Assembly (NCBI GenBank): GCA_022410635.1
Contig: JAJVDF010000236.1
Span: 281,189-345,188, forward strand
Direction of reading: 5' to 3'
From: Tretioscincus oriximinensis
Taxonomy: Eukaryota; Chordata; Lepidosauria; Squamata; Gymnophthalmidae
Length of the DNA: 64,000 bases
This document shows positions 45,643 through 56,499 of this stretch, piece by piece. Position numbers and translations under genes: made by a program. Each line of letters opens with the position of its first letter. The first letter of the stretch is position 1. The notes under the pieces were generated by a model. That model saw only the letters and a program-made list of their open reading frames with translations. It was not told the DNA's origin and made no database searches.

Positions 45643-48600
45643 CTGAGTAGACACCAGGAAAGCGGCTGAGTCCTCCGGGGGCCAACGCAGGCAGCCATGG
45701 CAGCGCAAAGGGCACCCAAGGGTCTCATGTGGGCCCTTAAGGGGACCTAGGGGGTCCTCACTGGAACCNGGCAAAACCCAGTGTTGCAAGAGGCACCAGC
45801 AGCTTCACCTCGATCCTGCGCCACAGCACCCCTGGCCCCAAGTGGGAGGCCTCTCCCTTGGCTCCTCGGGGGTTCTGGGGACCAGACCTCTGCAGCTGCA
45901 CACCTATGTTTGTTTCTTGCAAAGCAGGAGGCAACACAGGTCATCTCTCTGCCAGCCCTCGGCTTTGACAGAGCGGCGAAAGCAGAGTCGTTCTACAGAG
46001 GCCACCTTGCAACGAAGCCCGTAAAGTGAGTTTTACCTGTCGCTTCTCAGGCCCAGCAGGTTCTGGACCCCTCCAGGAGATGCCACCCTGCCAGGACCTC
46101 ATGGGCTTACCTTTTTCCTCTGGCGACTTGGGCTCAGCCAGGGCCCCCAGGAGCAGACGCCGCTCCTGCTCCTCCCTGCGCCGCAGCATCTCGCGCTGGA
46201 AGTGGGCCACGCTGCGCAGGAGCTCCTCCCCCTGCACCTCTGAGGGGGGCAGGACCACGCTGCAGTCCAGGAACTCGTTGATGGCGTGCAGCAGGTCATG
46301 CCGGTCGTCGGCCAGGTAGGCTGCTTCGTGGAATTGCTAGGGAACCGATGGTGCTGGTGAGTGGTGCCTGGCCCAGGGCAACCTTGACTCAGGCTTTTGG
46401 GAGGGGAAGGGGCGGGAGAGGCTACCTTGTCAGACATGAGCGTGGAGATGGAGCGGCCAATCTCGTGGTAGTCCATGTTGGCACTGCTTGGGCCCAGCAG
46501 CACAAAGAGGAAGCGCACCGGGATGGGCACCTCCAGGACGGCGTCTAGCTGGGCAGCCTCCTGCAGCCTCACAAAGGCCATGGTGGGCTGGTCCAGGAAC
46601 TCCACACTGCCTGCGCATGGGGGATGCGTGAATGCCAGTCTTGCCATGCGCCCTCATGTGCAGTCTCAACACGTGAGCCCAGGCAAAAGGCCCCTGCATG
46701 TTCTCGCCCTCCACGCTGCCCCCACTCACCCACAAGGACCACCGTGGCCTCCGCGTTCTCCGGGATCTTCTCTAGCAGTTTCAGCTCGTGTTTGGACTTG
46801 GAGCGTGTGATGGACCCTGGGAGCACTGGCGAGGGCACCTCCTTCTGTGGGGGCAGAGAAAGGGTGAGGGCACCGCAGCGCATAGTGGGCCTGCCGCACT
46901 GGCTCCAAGCCCCCAAGGAAGGCAGAGGGGACGGTGGGGCTCCAGTGTCAGCTACAAGCCCTTGAGGGCAACCAGCTGCCTCCACAGGGCAGGCAAACAG
47001 GTTCCTGGCAGCCAGGAACCTCCCTCGGCATCTGCCCTTCCCTCAGAAAGGACCCCTTGCTTGCTATCAGGGTCCAGAACGCAGAGGCCCACTCTACCCA
47101 CCACCCTTGGGCCAAGGGCCTCACCTCCTTTTCAAGGTCCACCCGGGTCTCGTGGTCCCCGGCTTGTCCTCCGATGAGGGGGTCGGTGGCAGTCGGCTCG
47201 GCCCCTTCCCCAATGTGGTTGGCGCTGTGATGATGGCCCAGCAGGGAGCCCAGGGAGCCAGCTGAGATGTTCCGGGGGAAGGAGAACTCCTTCTCGTCCG
47301 AGGGGTGGCTGTGGAAAGGCCAAAGCACTGAGCCCCCAGAAGCCGAGCGGAGGGTGGCACCCCTGCCCACAGAGGGGAACCGCACCTGACGTACCTGTGC
47401 TTGAGAAGAAGCGCACGGAGGACGTTGGCGCGATCCTCAGCCCGGATCTGGTCGGAGATGATCATCTGCTCCACCACCTGGTGAGCCACCCCAGGCAGCG
47501 TCTTCTGGTCCAGGTCAAGGAGGACGGCCCCTGGAAGGAGGGTTGTTGTTAAGGACCCTTCCACCTTCTTCCCTCATGGTGCTTGAGAACTGACTGCATC
47601 TTGGGTGGGTGGGAGGGTGGGTGGGAACCGGGGGGGGGGGGGGCTTGGATGTAATGGCAGATGGACAGGGACCTCCTTCCCCCACTTCCCCTCATCTTCT
47701 GGGGGCTCTCCTGGGAAGGTGGCGCCCGCCATGGCCTTGAATCTTCCCAAGCCGTTGCCAGATCTGGACCTGTCCTCCAGGCGCCCCAATGGCTTCATGC
47801 AGCTCTGCAGCTTTTCCTCCTCCCAACACTGATGAGCAATTTGCGTCCGCTGGGGCTACTGCCCGCCAAAGGGTGCTGCATCCCCTTGGAGGAGCCCCTC
47901 CTTGAGGAGCCCTTGGCAGCCACTTTGGCTGGACATGGAGCCTCATGAAGGCAGGTGGAGCAAGGATCACCCAGGTGAGCCGCATCTCCAGGGTCCACTT
48001 CCTGAGCCAAGCAGGTGGACCTGATCAGAGCCAAGTTGCAGCTGCAGCTCCCCAGATCAAAGATCTCCTTGGGAGCCGCACTCTGGCTGAGCTCAGCAAG
48101 AAGGCAGCACCTGTCTGTGGACAAGAGAACTGCTCTTGCTTGCACCCAAAGGGAAGAGGACGGGGGGGGGGGGTGTTGCCTAGGATGACCCCCAAGGGCC
48201 TACACACAAGAAGAGGCAGGTGCCTAGAGGCCATGGCTGCGTTAAGGCATATTTAGCCTGAGACCAAAGCGTCCAGCTCCCCTCCAGGCTCAGAGCCCCC
48301 CTTGGCAGCTTTTTCACAGGAACCTCTTCTCCTGCCCACCGGGTGCCACCCAACCTGTCTCTTTGCATTTTGCCTCCCAGGCAGCAAAGCCCAGGCCTAC
48401 CCACTGGGCCCTCTTCCATCCAGAGCAAATGATACAGAGAAGGGGCAGCAGGCAATTCGTCTATGGAATTCATTTCCAGAGGCGCTTGAAATACCATTTG
48501 AAGGTTTTGCCCTTTTCTGCTTGAGGCTGCCCATGTGCAATAGGTGGGCCTCTGGGTAATACAGAAGGCTGCACTAGATGGGTGCCTCTTATGCCCCTAC

Positions 48601-51600
48601 CATGTGCCAAGGTTCTGCGCAGCTCCAGCAAGCTGCGAAAGGAGAGGGAGGCCACATGCGGCTTCCCCCAGCGGTCTGTCTCCTCCTCCACGTCCTCCTC
48701 AAACTTGATCCAGCGCGCCGTCTCCTTCCACTGCATCTCTTGGTTTTTGTCCACAATCAGTTCATTGAGCTCCACAAAGACCTGCAGAACAGAGCGGGAG
48801 GCTCGGNGGGCTGTGGCATGGGGTTCCGGCTGTTTCACGCAATTACCCATAAGGCAACTGCGCCTGACGTGAAACCAAAGAGCACCTCATGAGGGCCCCA
48901 AGGATGCTTGTACTGCCTCCAAGGCAGGGAAGCTGCTGGGGCCTCCACCCAGCCTTCTTTCCCCAGGGATCTGTTTCCTGGAGCAGCAATGCCTNGGACC
49001 AGCCCTGCAGGACTGCCTGGGATTTGGATGCAAAAGCCACGCTGCCTCCTTGTGCTCCCTGCTGACCTCGTGGGGCTGCCGGTCCTGCTTGCGCTGCCGA
49101 GCACTGGGCTCCTTGCGGTCCTTGCCAATGTGCACCACCTGCCCCTTGGCACTCTTCCGGACAAGGTGCCGACGCACGCCAGGGACGTCTTCAAACCTGT
49201 GGCCTGCAAGGGAACAGCAGTGGCGTGAATGGGCATTGGATGCCTCCCAGGGTTTGGGGGAGCTCAGGCTGAGTTTCAAGACTTGCTGCCTCTTCCCAGG
49301 CCTCTGAGCGGCTTCCACGTCTGCTTGGAGTCACAAGAGCAAGGGGGGGGGGGCAGCAGGTGCTTTCACCTGAGGCTTTGTCTACGAAAGCTCACGCTAC
49401 TGACCCTTTGGTTGTTGCTGTTAGCCTCTAAGGCACCATGAAGTTCCCTTGCTGGGGTATCTGCCTGCCTGTCTCTCCATCCACCCATTTATGCACCTGA
49501 AGAAATAGACTTGTCCGTGGGAGCTCCCACAGCTCCCTTTTTCTTGTTAGTCTCGAAGGTACTACAGGTGCCCCTTGCTTGGACCCCTATCGGTCAGTCT
49601 GTATCGAGACGTAGCCTTGCCTACGGAAGCTCCTGCTGCCCACCGTCTTTAAAGTGGTCTCTAAGGTGCTATAAGACACCTTTGCTTTGATACCTGTCTG
49701 TCCATTCANGTGACTTATGGAAGCTCCTGCCGCTTGCGAGTCCATAAGGTGCCACAAGACTGTCCTGCAAGGTTTTCTGGGCCCAGACTTCCATGCCTGC
49801 GTCTTCTGCAGTGGGAGCTGGAGCCGCTCTGGTGCGGAAGCCCTGATGACTTTTGCCGGGGCAGAGATGGTGAATGCCATCACGCTGCTCTGCTGGCCTC
49901 TCAACTGGTTTTAATACCACTGAGTGCGAGATCTGCCCGCAGTGGCAAAATTATGGAGTCCCTCAGGGCTCTGTCCTATCCCCTGTGGTCTTGAAAGCCA
50001 TGGGTTGCGTGTGTCATCAACATGGTGAGACACCTGAGCTGGGAGAAGCTGCTTGGATCCTTGCTTCCTGGCTGGAGGGAGTAATGGGCTGGACATGGAG
50101 CAGGAAACTGCTGTTGAGTCCAGGCAGGATGGAAGTTCCGCTTGTCACAAGCTCTCTGGCCCATGAAGCATGGAGATGCCCTTCCCCAGAAAGGACAGGG
50201 TCCTCACCTTGGCTTCACTGTGGTCCCCTGGAACACAGGTGGCAGTGAAGGCCTAGGATGGTTTGNTAGCCACTGCCCCCTTCCATGGCAGACCAAACCA
50301 GTTCACGTGCAGGTAATTTCCAGGCTGGACCATTTTGGAGCTGCTTGGGGGAGGACACCCTTGAAGACACTTTGGTTGCCATTTGGTGCAGAACGAAGGC
50401 ACAAAACTGCTGCTGGGCTCTGCTAGCTGGTTGTCTTTCATCCTGGTCTTAAAAGAATAGTACTAGTGGCTGATCTGCAAGGCCTTCAGTCCGAGCTGCC
50501 TCACAAGTGCCAGCCTTGAGCATCCAAAGGTGTGGCAACTTCTTCACCCCTTCAGCAGCAAAGGGGATGGGGGCTGTCAGAGGCCTTCTCTGTGTTGGCC
50601 TCTTTCCTGCACTGAGGATGCCAAGCCTTGGCTGAAGGGCTCCTCTGCCACTGGGTACTTTTGTGTCTTTCACTGCTCTGGTCCATATTTTTACAAATTT
50701 CATTGGTTACAATTTATGCAGAGGCCTCAGGCCAGGGTATAAATGGACACCAAGAGATCCTTGCCAGCCACGTTTGTCTTGTTGAGAAAGTCCACCAAGG
50801 GGGTTTGTAGCACTTGGGAGGCCAACAGGAGAAAGGAGGGCGGCAGGAGCTTTTTTAGGCGTGTCAACTTTTTCTTTAGATGTAGACAAAGGTGAACAGG
50901 GTAAACTTTCGTAGGCAAGTTGACTCTTATGGAAGGTTATTCTGCTTACCGTTTTTCTCTACAATACCCTGGACTCGGGATATTTATTTACTTATATCCA
51001 CCCTATACTCAGGGCAGATCACAATAAGAAATTCATAAAAACAGCTAAAATAAAGCCCTTAAAAATGGGAAACAGCTCCTCCTTTGAAATGTCCCTCTGC
51101 ATTAGTTTCCTTTTATTTATTTATTTCTTCCTTTCTCTTTCTTTCTTTCTTTTCTTTCTTACAGCTGTATTCAAGGGCTTAGATTGTCTCCATCAGCTCC
51201 CTACATGGGGTTCAGGGAAGAAGGCTGCCCCTTGACTTTGGCCAGCAGCATAACATTCCACCAAGCCAGCATGGATTTCAAACCTCATAGGTGTGGAAAG
51301 AGCTGCCATGGGAAGTCTGGGGGGCCCTGGCGTGCACACACGCAAGGTTAGGGCAGAGGCCCTTCTTTCTGCAGCAAGTGAGGCGTGTGGGAAGCCTGCC
51401 CAATGTGGGTGGGTCTACTGGGGCCCTTCCCTGCACTTACTCTTCATGTAGTCCAGGTCCACGGAAGCCAAAGTCTGCGCTTCCAGCTCATCTGTGGGCA
51501 CCTTCTGGTAGCAGGCCTGCTCAGCGCCCGTCATGCTGCCGATGCGACGGCGGTCGTGGAGATTGTAGCTGCGGTGACCCAGCTGTGGCTTGGACAGAGA

Positions 51601-53239
51601 GCGCCCCGGGGAGCCCCCTCCTGCTCCGGCAGCCGCCTCGACCTCTGTGGCGTCCATGCTGTGAAGGAAGGGTGCGCTTGGGATCCACGGGGCCACAGAA
51701 GCGGCCATGCCTCCACCCCTCAGGGGTGAGCACTGGGCCCAAAGATGTAGAGAGGCCAGAGCCCGCCTAGCCTTCTGCCTCCCACAGTGGCCCAACTGCC
51801 TTTGGGCATCTCATGCAAAAGGAGGAAGCAAAGCCTTCCCTGCATCCTGTCCGTCTCACCAGTTGCCCCGGACTCAAGCAAAAGAGAGCAAACCCCCACC
51901 CTGTCCTCAACTCCCTGCTAATGGCGTTTCAGGGATCTGAAATAGAGGCATTTAGGCCTTACTGTGGGAGAGAAACCATCTGGCCATGGCCGACTTACAC
52001 CCCCCCCCCCCCCGCCCCGCTGCTGCCCCCCGCGCCGCCCCCCCATTCCCCCCCCCCCCCGCCACTCACCTGCCTGCCTTTGCCCCCCTGGAAGCTGAGG
52101 AGCCCCCGGAGTCAGTGGGAGAGCTGAGGTGCAGCGTGGGGGTGCTGGATCCCCCTGTCGGCCGGTCCAGAGTGTCATCGTCCTGCAAGAAGAACTGTCC
52201 AAGCCCAGGGTCAGCCCTGGGGAGTGTGTGTGTGTGTGGGGGGGGCAGGGATCCTTCCCTCCTGCCTCCCCCTTTGCCCAGGACTCACCTGCACCCCTTC
52301 CTGGGAGGAGCCTGTGCCCTCCAAGAGGTCTTCCGGGGCGGCCTCTTCGGCCTCCTCCTCCTCCCCATCCTCCTCCTCCTCGGCACCTTCGGTTTCCTCC
52401 TCAATGGTGGGCGTCTCCCCCGGAGTGGCGGCCGCTCGCGCCGGCTGCGGGTGCATGGGCTGTTGCGGTGCCCGCGACTTCTTCCGGCCCTTCCTGGGCA
52501 GCCCTTTCTTCCGCCGGGCCTCTGAGGGGAGGTGACTGGAAAGTGGATGGTGGATGTGGTGGGAGGACTGGCGGTGGTCTGGGAAGAACCAGGGGGCGTG
52601 AGGGGGAGCTTCTGCCGCGTGAGCCCCCCCACCTCCTCCCTCCCGTGCCCCCCGCCCCAGGCGAAGCCCTTGCCAAACCCCTGGGCCCCCAAGGGCAGCC
52701 AGGCTGGGCAGAGTGGAAGCCCTTCACGGGAAGGGACCGACCTCCGCCCCACTGGAGGGGCCCATGGGTGGTTCCCAGGCTCCAGGTGCACAAGAAGGGC
52801 GCAGTGCCCTGGGCAGGGGGACTGTGGTGGCCGCGTAACCCCGGCTTCCTTCAGCTCCATGGCGCCCCAGCTGCTGCTCCCCCCTCCCCGCCTGCCCGCC
52901 TGCCCGCCTCCCCGCGTACATTCGAAGTCCTCTTCGCTGTAGCTGCGCCCGGCCTCGTCCACGTTGCGCGGGTGGGACTCGTGCAGGATCTCCTCAAAGC
53001 GCTCCACGCGCAGCGCTTCGCTCAGGTCCCGCTCTTCCTCCGGCGGCGGCGGCGGCACCTCCAGGGGGGGCGAGCCTGGCCCCCCATCATGCTCCGGCTG
53101 CGGAAGAAGGGAGCGGGTGCGCAAAGCGGGCCGGGGCGCGTCTGAGGGGCGCCTCCCCCCTCCCCCTCTCCCGCTGCCCCCAGGAGAGCCCCCACCCCGG
53201 GAATCCCTGAGCCAAGGGCCGCCTGCCTACCTGTGCCAT
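42250..53239 (-). CDS. SLC4A2: Anion exchange protein 2 (Cl-/HCO3- exchanger AE2)
   Basis: Coding exons 5' to 3': 53239-53231, 53097-52920, 52578-52289, 52194-52070, 51658-51441, 49203-49067, 48781-48601, 47530-47395, 47308-47125, 46844-46730, 46610-46426, 46336-46111, 45642-45427, 45315-45167, 44773-44579, 44433-44209, 44061-43972, 43760-43594, 43495-43242, 43051-42882, 42614-42441, 42330-42250. All borders are GT-AG on the minus strand and phases agree; total 3705 nt, 1234 aa (human isoforms about 1227-1241). AE2 exchanges Cl- for HCO3- across the plasma membrane and sets cell pH. The protein ends [10 protein letters not shown] as expected. The n at 44735 lies in a CGN codon, so that residue is Arg whatever the base. 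Two alternative first exons are listed separately. Transcribed toward FASTK. Confidence 0.97.
48425..48593 (+). mobile_element. CR1 3' end next to an SLC4A2 splice donor
   Basis: Contains GGGGCAGCAGGCAATTCGTC, TGGAATTCATTTCCAGAGG and AAGGCTGCACTAGATGGG. It ends at TCTTATG, only 7-8 bases from the donor of the exon at 48601-48781 (GTAGGG on the minus strand). Confidence 0.75.
49380..49770 (+). repeat. Degenerate tandem array of the ACGAAAGCTT repeat unit in an SLC4A2 intron
   Basis: About four units spaced 97-128 bp. Each has an (A/C)CG(A/T/G)AAGCTC-like box (49385, 49516, 49620, 49717) followed by a GTCTCTAAGGTGC-like box, and a CCATCCACCCA/CTGTCTGTCC spacer. It is the same unit as at 12340 and 13421-13651. 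An array form is not seen elsewhere in the window. Confidence 0.6.
49850..50300 (+). mobile_element. Degraded L2-type LINE fragment in an SLC4A2 intron
   Basis: [12 protein letters not shown] at 49951-49986 matches the RT block of the 7.4-8.9 kb L2-type element. Downstream diverged sequence aligns by motif only (GAGTCCAGGCAGGATGGAAGT in place of the AACAAGACGGAGGT block). Confidence 0.6.
50990..51170. repeat. L2-type 3'-end remnant and (TTTA)n/(TTTC)n simple repeat
   Basis: 50985-51060 has the look of an antisense LINE 3' end (TATTTATTTACTTATATCCA). 51108-51165 is a TTTA run passing into a CTTT run. No exon signal is present. Confidence 0.55.
51994..52060. repeat. C-rich low-complexity tract beside an SLC4A2 donor
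   Basis: Runs of C broken by G, ending about 10 bases from the exon at 52070-52194. On the transcribed (minus) strand it reads as G runs just inside the intron, which could fold as a G-quadruplex and affect splice-site use. Confidence 0.7.
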
Positions 53240-53330
53240 GGGGCGCCCGCTGCAGGCTCCGGGCGGTGGCGGCCGCATCCTTAGGCACTGTGGCGGAGCT
53301 GGAGGCGGCGCCGGCGCCTTTATGCTGCCT
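53231..53330 (-). promoter_or_regulatory. SLC4A2: AE2b1-type first exon and its promoter
   Basis: ATG at 53239 encodes MAQ and splices with GTAGGC into the common exon at 53097. The human AE2b1 isoform, as I recall, starts with the similar tripeptide MTQ. An in-frame upstream ATG at 53278 has A at -3 and would add 13 residues (MRPPPPGACSGRP). A TATA-like CATAAAGG lies at 53324-53317 on the minus strand, placing transcription near 53290. The DNA is a CpG island. Confidence 0.78.
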
Positions 53331-53880
53331 GCCCCGCCGCGCCGACAAGGTCAGGGCAGCGGCGGGAGGGCGGCCGAGGCGGCGGCAGGCGGCTCCATCC
53401 CCCACGCGCCTCTCCAAATATTGACGGATGGAGGCAGGGGGGCAGGAGAGTTTCTAGGCCCCAGGAAGTCACGGGGCGCACACCAGCCCCGCCTCCCTCG
53501 CCAAGTGGGGGCTGCCTGCAAGGAAGAGGCGGGGGGGGGCAGGCTCAGATCCATGGCCACCTGGGCTGCTGGGCAAGGGGCAGCCAGCACCAAGGCAAGG
53601 CCGCGTCCCAGCCCTGATGCCCCAGGGGGAGCCTGCCCAGGCCGTGTGGGGTGCAGGTACCCTCAGGGAACCACAGAGCAGCCCACAGGCTCAAAGCCTA
53701 GGCGCTTTCTGCCCGACTGCCCTCAACCACCCATGCAGTGCCCAGAGGGGCTGTCTGCTTCCCTAGGTGGGCGGCTGCCACACTCTCCTGCCAGCCAGCA
53801 GCTCCCCAGAAATGGCCCGTCAGGGAGGCCAAAGGGGCAGCAGGTTCAGGAGGCGGAAGAGGGGCTGGCGGACGCCTTAC

Positions 53881-53907
53881 CGACTGAGGGCGCAGCAAGA
53901 AGTCCAT
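53881..53907 (-). CDS. SLC4A2: AE2b2-type alternative first coding exon
   Basis: ATG at 53907 encodes MDFLLRPQS, followed by a consensus donor GTAAGG. It joins in phase 0 to the common exon at 53097 and gives a 1240-aa form. The first eight residues equal the human AE2b2 N-terminus as I recall it. The ninth, Ser, is an extra codon created because the donor sits 3 bases further on. It lies within the AE2a second intron, so it needs its own promoter above 53907. Confidence 0.85.
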
Positions 53908-54963
53908 GGCAGGAGGGGCGGCACCAGGGAGGGGCAGGCTGCGAGCGAACGGGCCCAGGAGCCTCTTCCTGGGTCATGGGGCGGGCGGGGAAGCAAGCGG
54001 CTGTGACCGGAGCAATGGCGGCCGACTCTCCGTTTGTGTGGAGAAGGGGTGCCGTGTGAGGGGTTAATCATTAACGAGGCTGCTCGGGAGCCTCGGAGCG
54101 GCTAGGAGGGGCAGGCAGGGGGTGCAGGGTGAGTCCTGGGAGGGCCTCGGGCAGCTTCTAGTCCTCTCCCCAGGGGCCTCCTGCCCCCAGGCTTGGCCTG
54201 GAGTGGCCTGAGTGGGGTTTCTGCAAGACTCAAAGCCCCTGGGCTGCTCCAGCCTCCCCTGCTGGGCCAACAGTGCTCCTGAGGGCTCCCTTCACCCCTC
54301 TCGTGGCGTAGGTGCCCTGGGCAACCAATACCCGCCCTGGAAGGAGGGAGCAGGAGGCACCCCTGAGGACTGTGAAGGCGCCACTGCCAGAGGGCACCTT
54401 GCCCCGCCAGCAGCCTCTGTCACACTCGGCAAAAGGCACCAGGCTCAACGCTGGCTGACTCAACCGACACAACCACCTTGTTTGCTTTGGCAGCAGCCCT
54501 GGCAGGGCATTGATAGTGGCCTCCTGAGAGAGCCTCAAATGGCCAAAGTATCCATCCTGGCCAGGGGCAGCCCCGGTGGCTTCAGGCCGAGGCTGGGACC
54601 GCCTGGGAAGGCAGGTGGCTGCCTAAGAGAAAGGACCCCCTGCCGCAGGGTTCTCCAGGCACAGGAGGGCAGCCAGGGATTTCAGGCTGGCACCAGGGCA
54701 GCTGGGTGGCANTCCGTGGGCCAGAGACCACCGCCTTCTGCCAGCCCTCCTGGTTTCCCTTAGGAGGCTCCTGGCCCCAGAAACCACAGGGCAGCTGCTA
54801 GTCTCAGGGCTGTGGNCAAGCTGCCTCCCTCCACCTTTGCCGCCCAGTGCAACTCTGCCCACTCTGCTTCCCCCTCCCTCCCCCTTCCTGCCAGGCCTCC
54901 CAACCACGCAGCGGGCACGAGGCTCCCAGAGGGCTCACCTGGCGCTNTGGCCCAGCTACTCAC

Positions 54964-55110
54964 CCCCTCAAAGGCTGTGGAGACGACGTGGCGGAGGTCG
55001 GAGGCACCCTGGCCATGGCTCATGGTGGAGGCAGCAGGGGAGGCCGGTATAGCAGGTTAGCCTTTCTCCTTCTTTGTGGGGCTCAGTGGCTGGGCTGGGG
55101 GCACCATTCC
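54964..55110 (-). CDS. SLC4A2: AE2a-type exon 2 with the full-length start codon
   Basis: The acceptor CTTCTTCCCCACAG ends at 55111. The ATG at 55023 sits in a strong context (CCACCATGA) and encodes 20 residues (MSHGQGASDL onward, ending STAFEG) to a donor GTGAGT below 54964. Phase 0 joins it to the common exon, giving 1251 aa. Apart from the initial MS it differs from the human AE2a N-terminus, so the assignment rests on position, splice signals and phase. Confidence 0.72.
55057..55107 (-). CDS. Upstream ORF in the AE2a leader (16 codons)
   Basis: ATG at 55107, three bases into exon 2, stop TAA at 55059-55057, 33 bases before the AE2a start. The context GGAATGG is moderate (purine at -3 and G at +4). 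The Lys/Pro-rich peptide has no known motif. Any effect on translation is inference. Confidence 0.4.
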   Translation of the reverse strand: MVPPAQPLSPTKKEKG

Positions 55111-55504
55111 CTGTGGGGAAGAAGCGGCTGGTGAGCAGGGAGGCTCCATTGTAGGGCAGGGGGCTTTATCCTGGCTCTGCCTCTGCGTAGGAACTGCTGT
55201 CCGCATGCTAGTGTAGACAATGGCAGGCTCCGAATGGCACGTGGATGTCAAACTGTGTAGCTGGACATAAGGCTCAGTGGGGAGCTACATTTTCGGCCAC
55301 GAAAGCAGCGTGAAGGAGGACGTTTTTGAGGTGCCCCTGTAACCTTCATCGTGGGACGGATTAAAAGAAGAAAATAAGATTGAACCCTGCAGACCTGGCT
55401 AAAGATAACGTAGTTCAACATTCCCCCTGCTGCCTCTCAGCCCTGCCTGAAGCAGGGGAGGCCTTCCTGTGCCACCCCCCTTCGGACCAGGCCCTGCCCT
55501 GGGG

Positions 55505-55740
55505 GCTGGGATTTTATACGCCACTTTTCTCACTCAAAGCGGCTCACGACCTATTTTCCACCCAAAGGCTTATGTCTACCTCTCCCCACCCCACTGCGGT
55601 GGTCCCTATTCATCTACTTGGAACCGCTCGCTTCCCAACAGCTGGGTTGGCTGAAGCTGAGGCCAGTCGAGGGCGCTCACTCCTCGAATGCCGGCCCCTC
55701 TGTTGAAAGGACATTAACCTCTGCACCACCGTGTCTCGCT
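55505..55740 (-). mobile_element. tRNA-headed SINE copy in SLC4A2 intron 1
   Basis: Antisense copy. The head region is at 55710-55740, the body has CCAACAGCTGGGTTGGCT at 55637, and the 3' part GATTTTATACGCCACTTTT is at 55510. Confidence 0.72.
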
Positions 55741-55829
55741 GCCCTTCAAAAACATCTGCCCTTGCTGCTCTTTGGGTGCCCTTGGACCATGTCGCTGGAA
55801 AGAAATAGCTCCAGTGGCCTCTCAGAATC

Positions 55830-56040
55830 ATTGGGTCCTGGGGTCCAGCCCCNTGCTTAGTGCAGGACCCACTAAACCATCCCAGGCACCTGGCCAAGGA
55901 GAACTCGGGGCCTCCTGTGGCAAGCTTGCCCACTGCTTGATCACCCTGACAGAAGAACATTTTCCCTGATATCTAAATCGCCTCCCTTGCGGTTTCATCC
56001 CATTCTTTCTAGTCCTCCCACGATCCCTCTGCTCTGACTG
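55830..56040 (-). mobile_element. CR1 3' region of another subfamily, antisense
   Basis: CATTGGGTCCTGGGGTCCAG, ATTTTCCCTGATATCTAAAT and GGTTTCATCCCATTCTTTCT are typical antisense stretches of an older CR1 subfamily whose 3' end matches the one at 21500. Confidence 0.65.
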
Positions 56041-56244
56041 TGGCTGCAGTAAGATTGGAGGCCCCTTCCGACTCATGCAGTGACTTAGACCCACGGGGAA
56101 ATGAGCCCCTGGAGAACGGGCTGGGTCCTCCCCTGGAGGCCCTGGGCACTTCCATGGCCTTTCTTGACGTGCATTGCTGGTCGCTGCCACTTCCGGAAGG
56201 TGAACCGGCTGAAGGAGGAAATGGTGTGGGGGGTTTGGAGGCCC

Positions 56245-56480
56245 TGTGTGGGACGTGGGGAGGGCTGAGCACCTTCCACTTGCCTCGCCAGCCCAGCTAT
56301 TCAAATGGAAGAATTGCATGAAATGGCAACTGACTGCAAGTGGATCCATGGGAACCACCACAGCCTGGTGGGGAAGGCAGAATACCAGCTTTTGGGTGAA
56401 AAAATACCCTTGTAAGCCGCTTTGGCTCCCTTTGAAAGGTGAGAAAACAGGGGTGTAAGAGCCCAGTTCTTCTCTCCTGC
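56245..56480 (+). mobile_element. tRNA-headed SINE copy, 5'-truncated
   Basis: Lacks the tRNA head. The body (CCCAGCTATTCAAATGGAAG, GGAACCACCACAGCCTGGTG) and 3' part (GCCGCTTTGGCTCCCTTTGA, then GTGTAAGAGCCCAGTTCTTC) match the 36.8-kb copy. Confidence 0.75.
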
Positions 56481-56499
56481 TGCCCGCTGCTCTGGCCCC

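Larger units (their letters stand above)
46111..53097 (-). other. SLC4A2: SLC4A2 exons for the cytoplasmic N-terminal regulatory domain
   Basis: Eleven exons common to all isoforms. In order: PEHDGG with a poly-Pro and acidic stretch, VERFEEIL, the His-rich [10 protein letters not shown], a Lys/Arg-rich then Glu-rich stretch (exon 52289-52578), [32 protein letters not shown], and [20 protein letters not shown]. The last is a segment of AE2 known to matter for regulation by p[12 protein letters not shown] and [20 protein letters not shown] then belong to the band-3 cytoplasmic fold. The domain is soluble and binds regulators. Confidence 0.92.

Noticed and set aside
52521..52535. Possible extra splice acceptor CCCCTCAG in the SLC4A2 exon at 52289-52578
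   Set aside because: Using it would make a TAG codon with the previous exon. Reading through restores the conserved [14 protein letters not shown] block, so the exon extends to 52578.
52129..53145. 338-codon plus-strand open frame opposite SLC4A2
   Set aside because: Lies antisense to three verified SLC4A2 exons and their introns, and its composition mirrors the Glu/Pro-rich exons.
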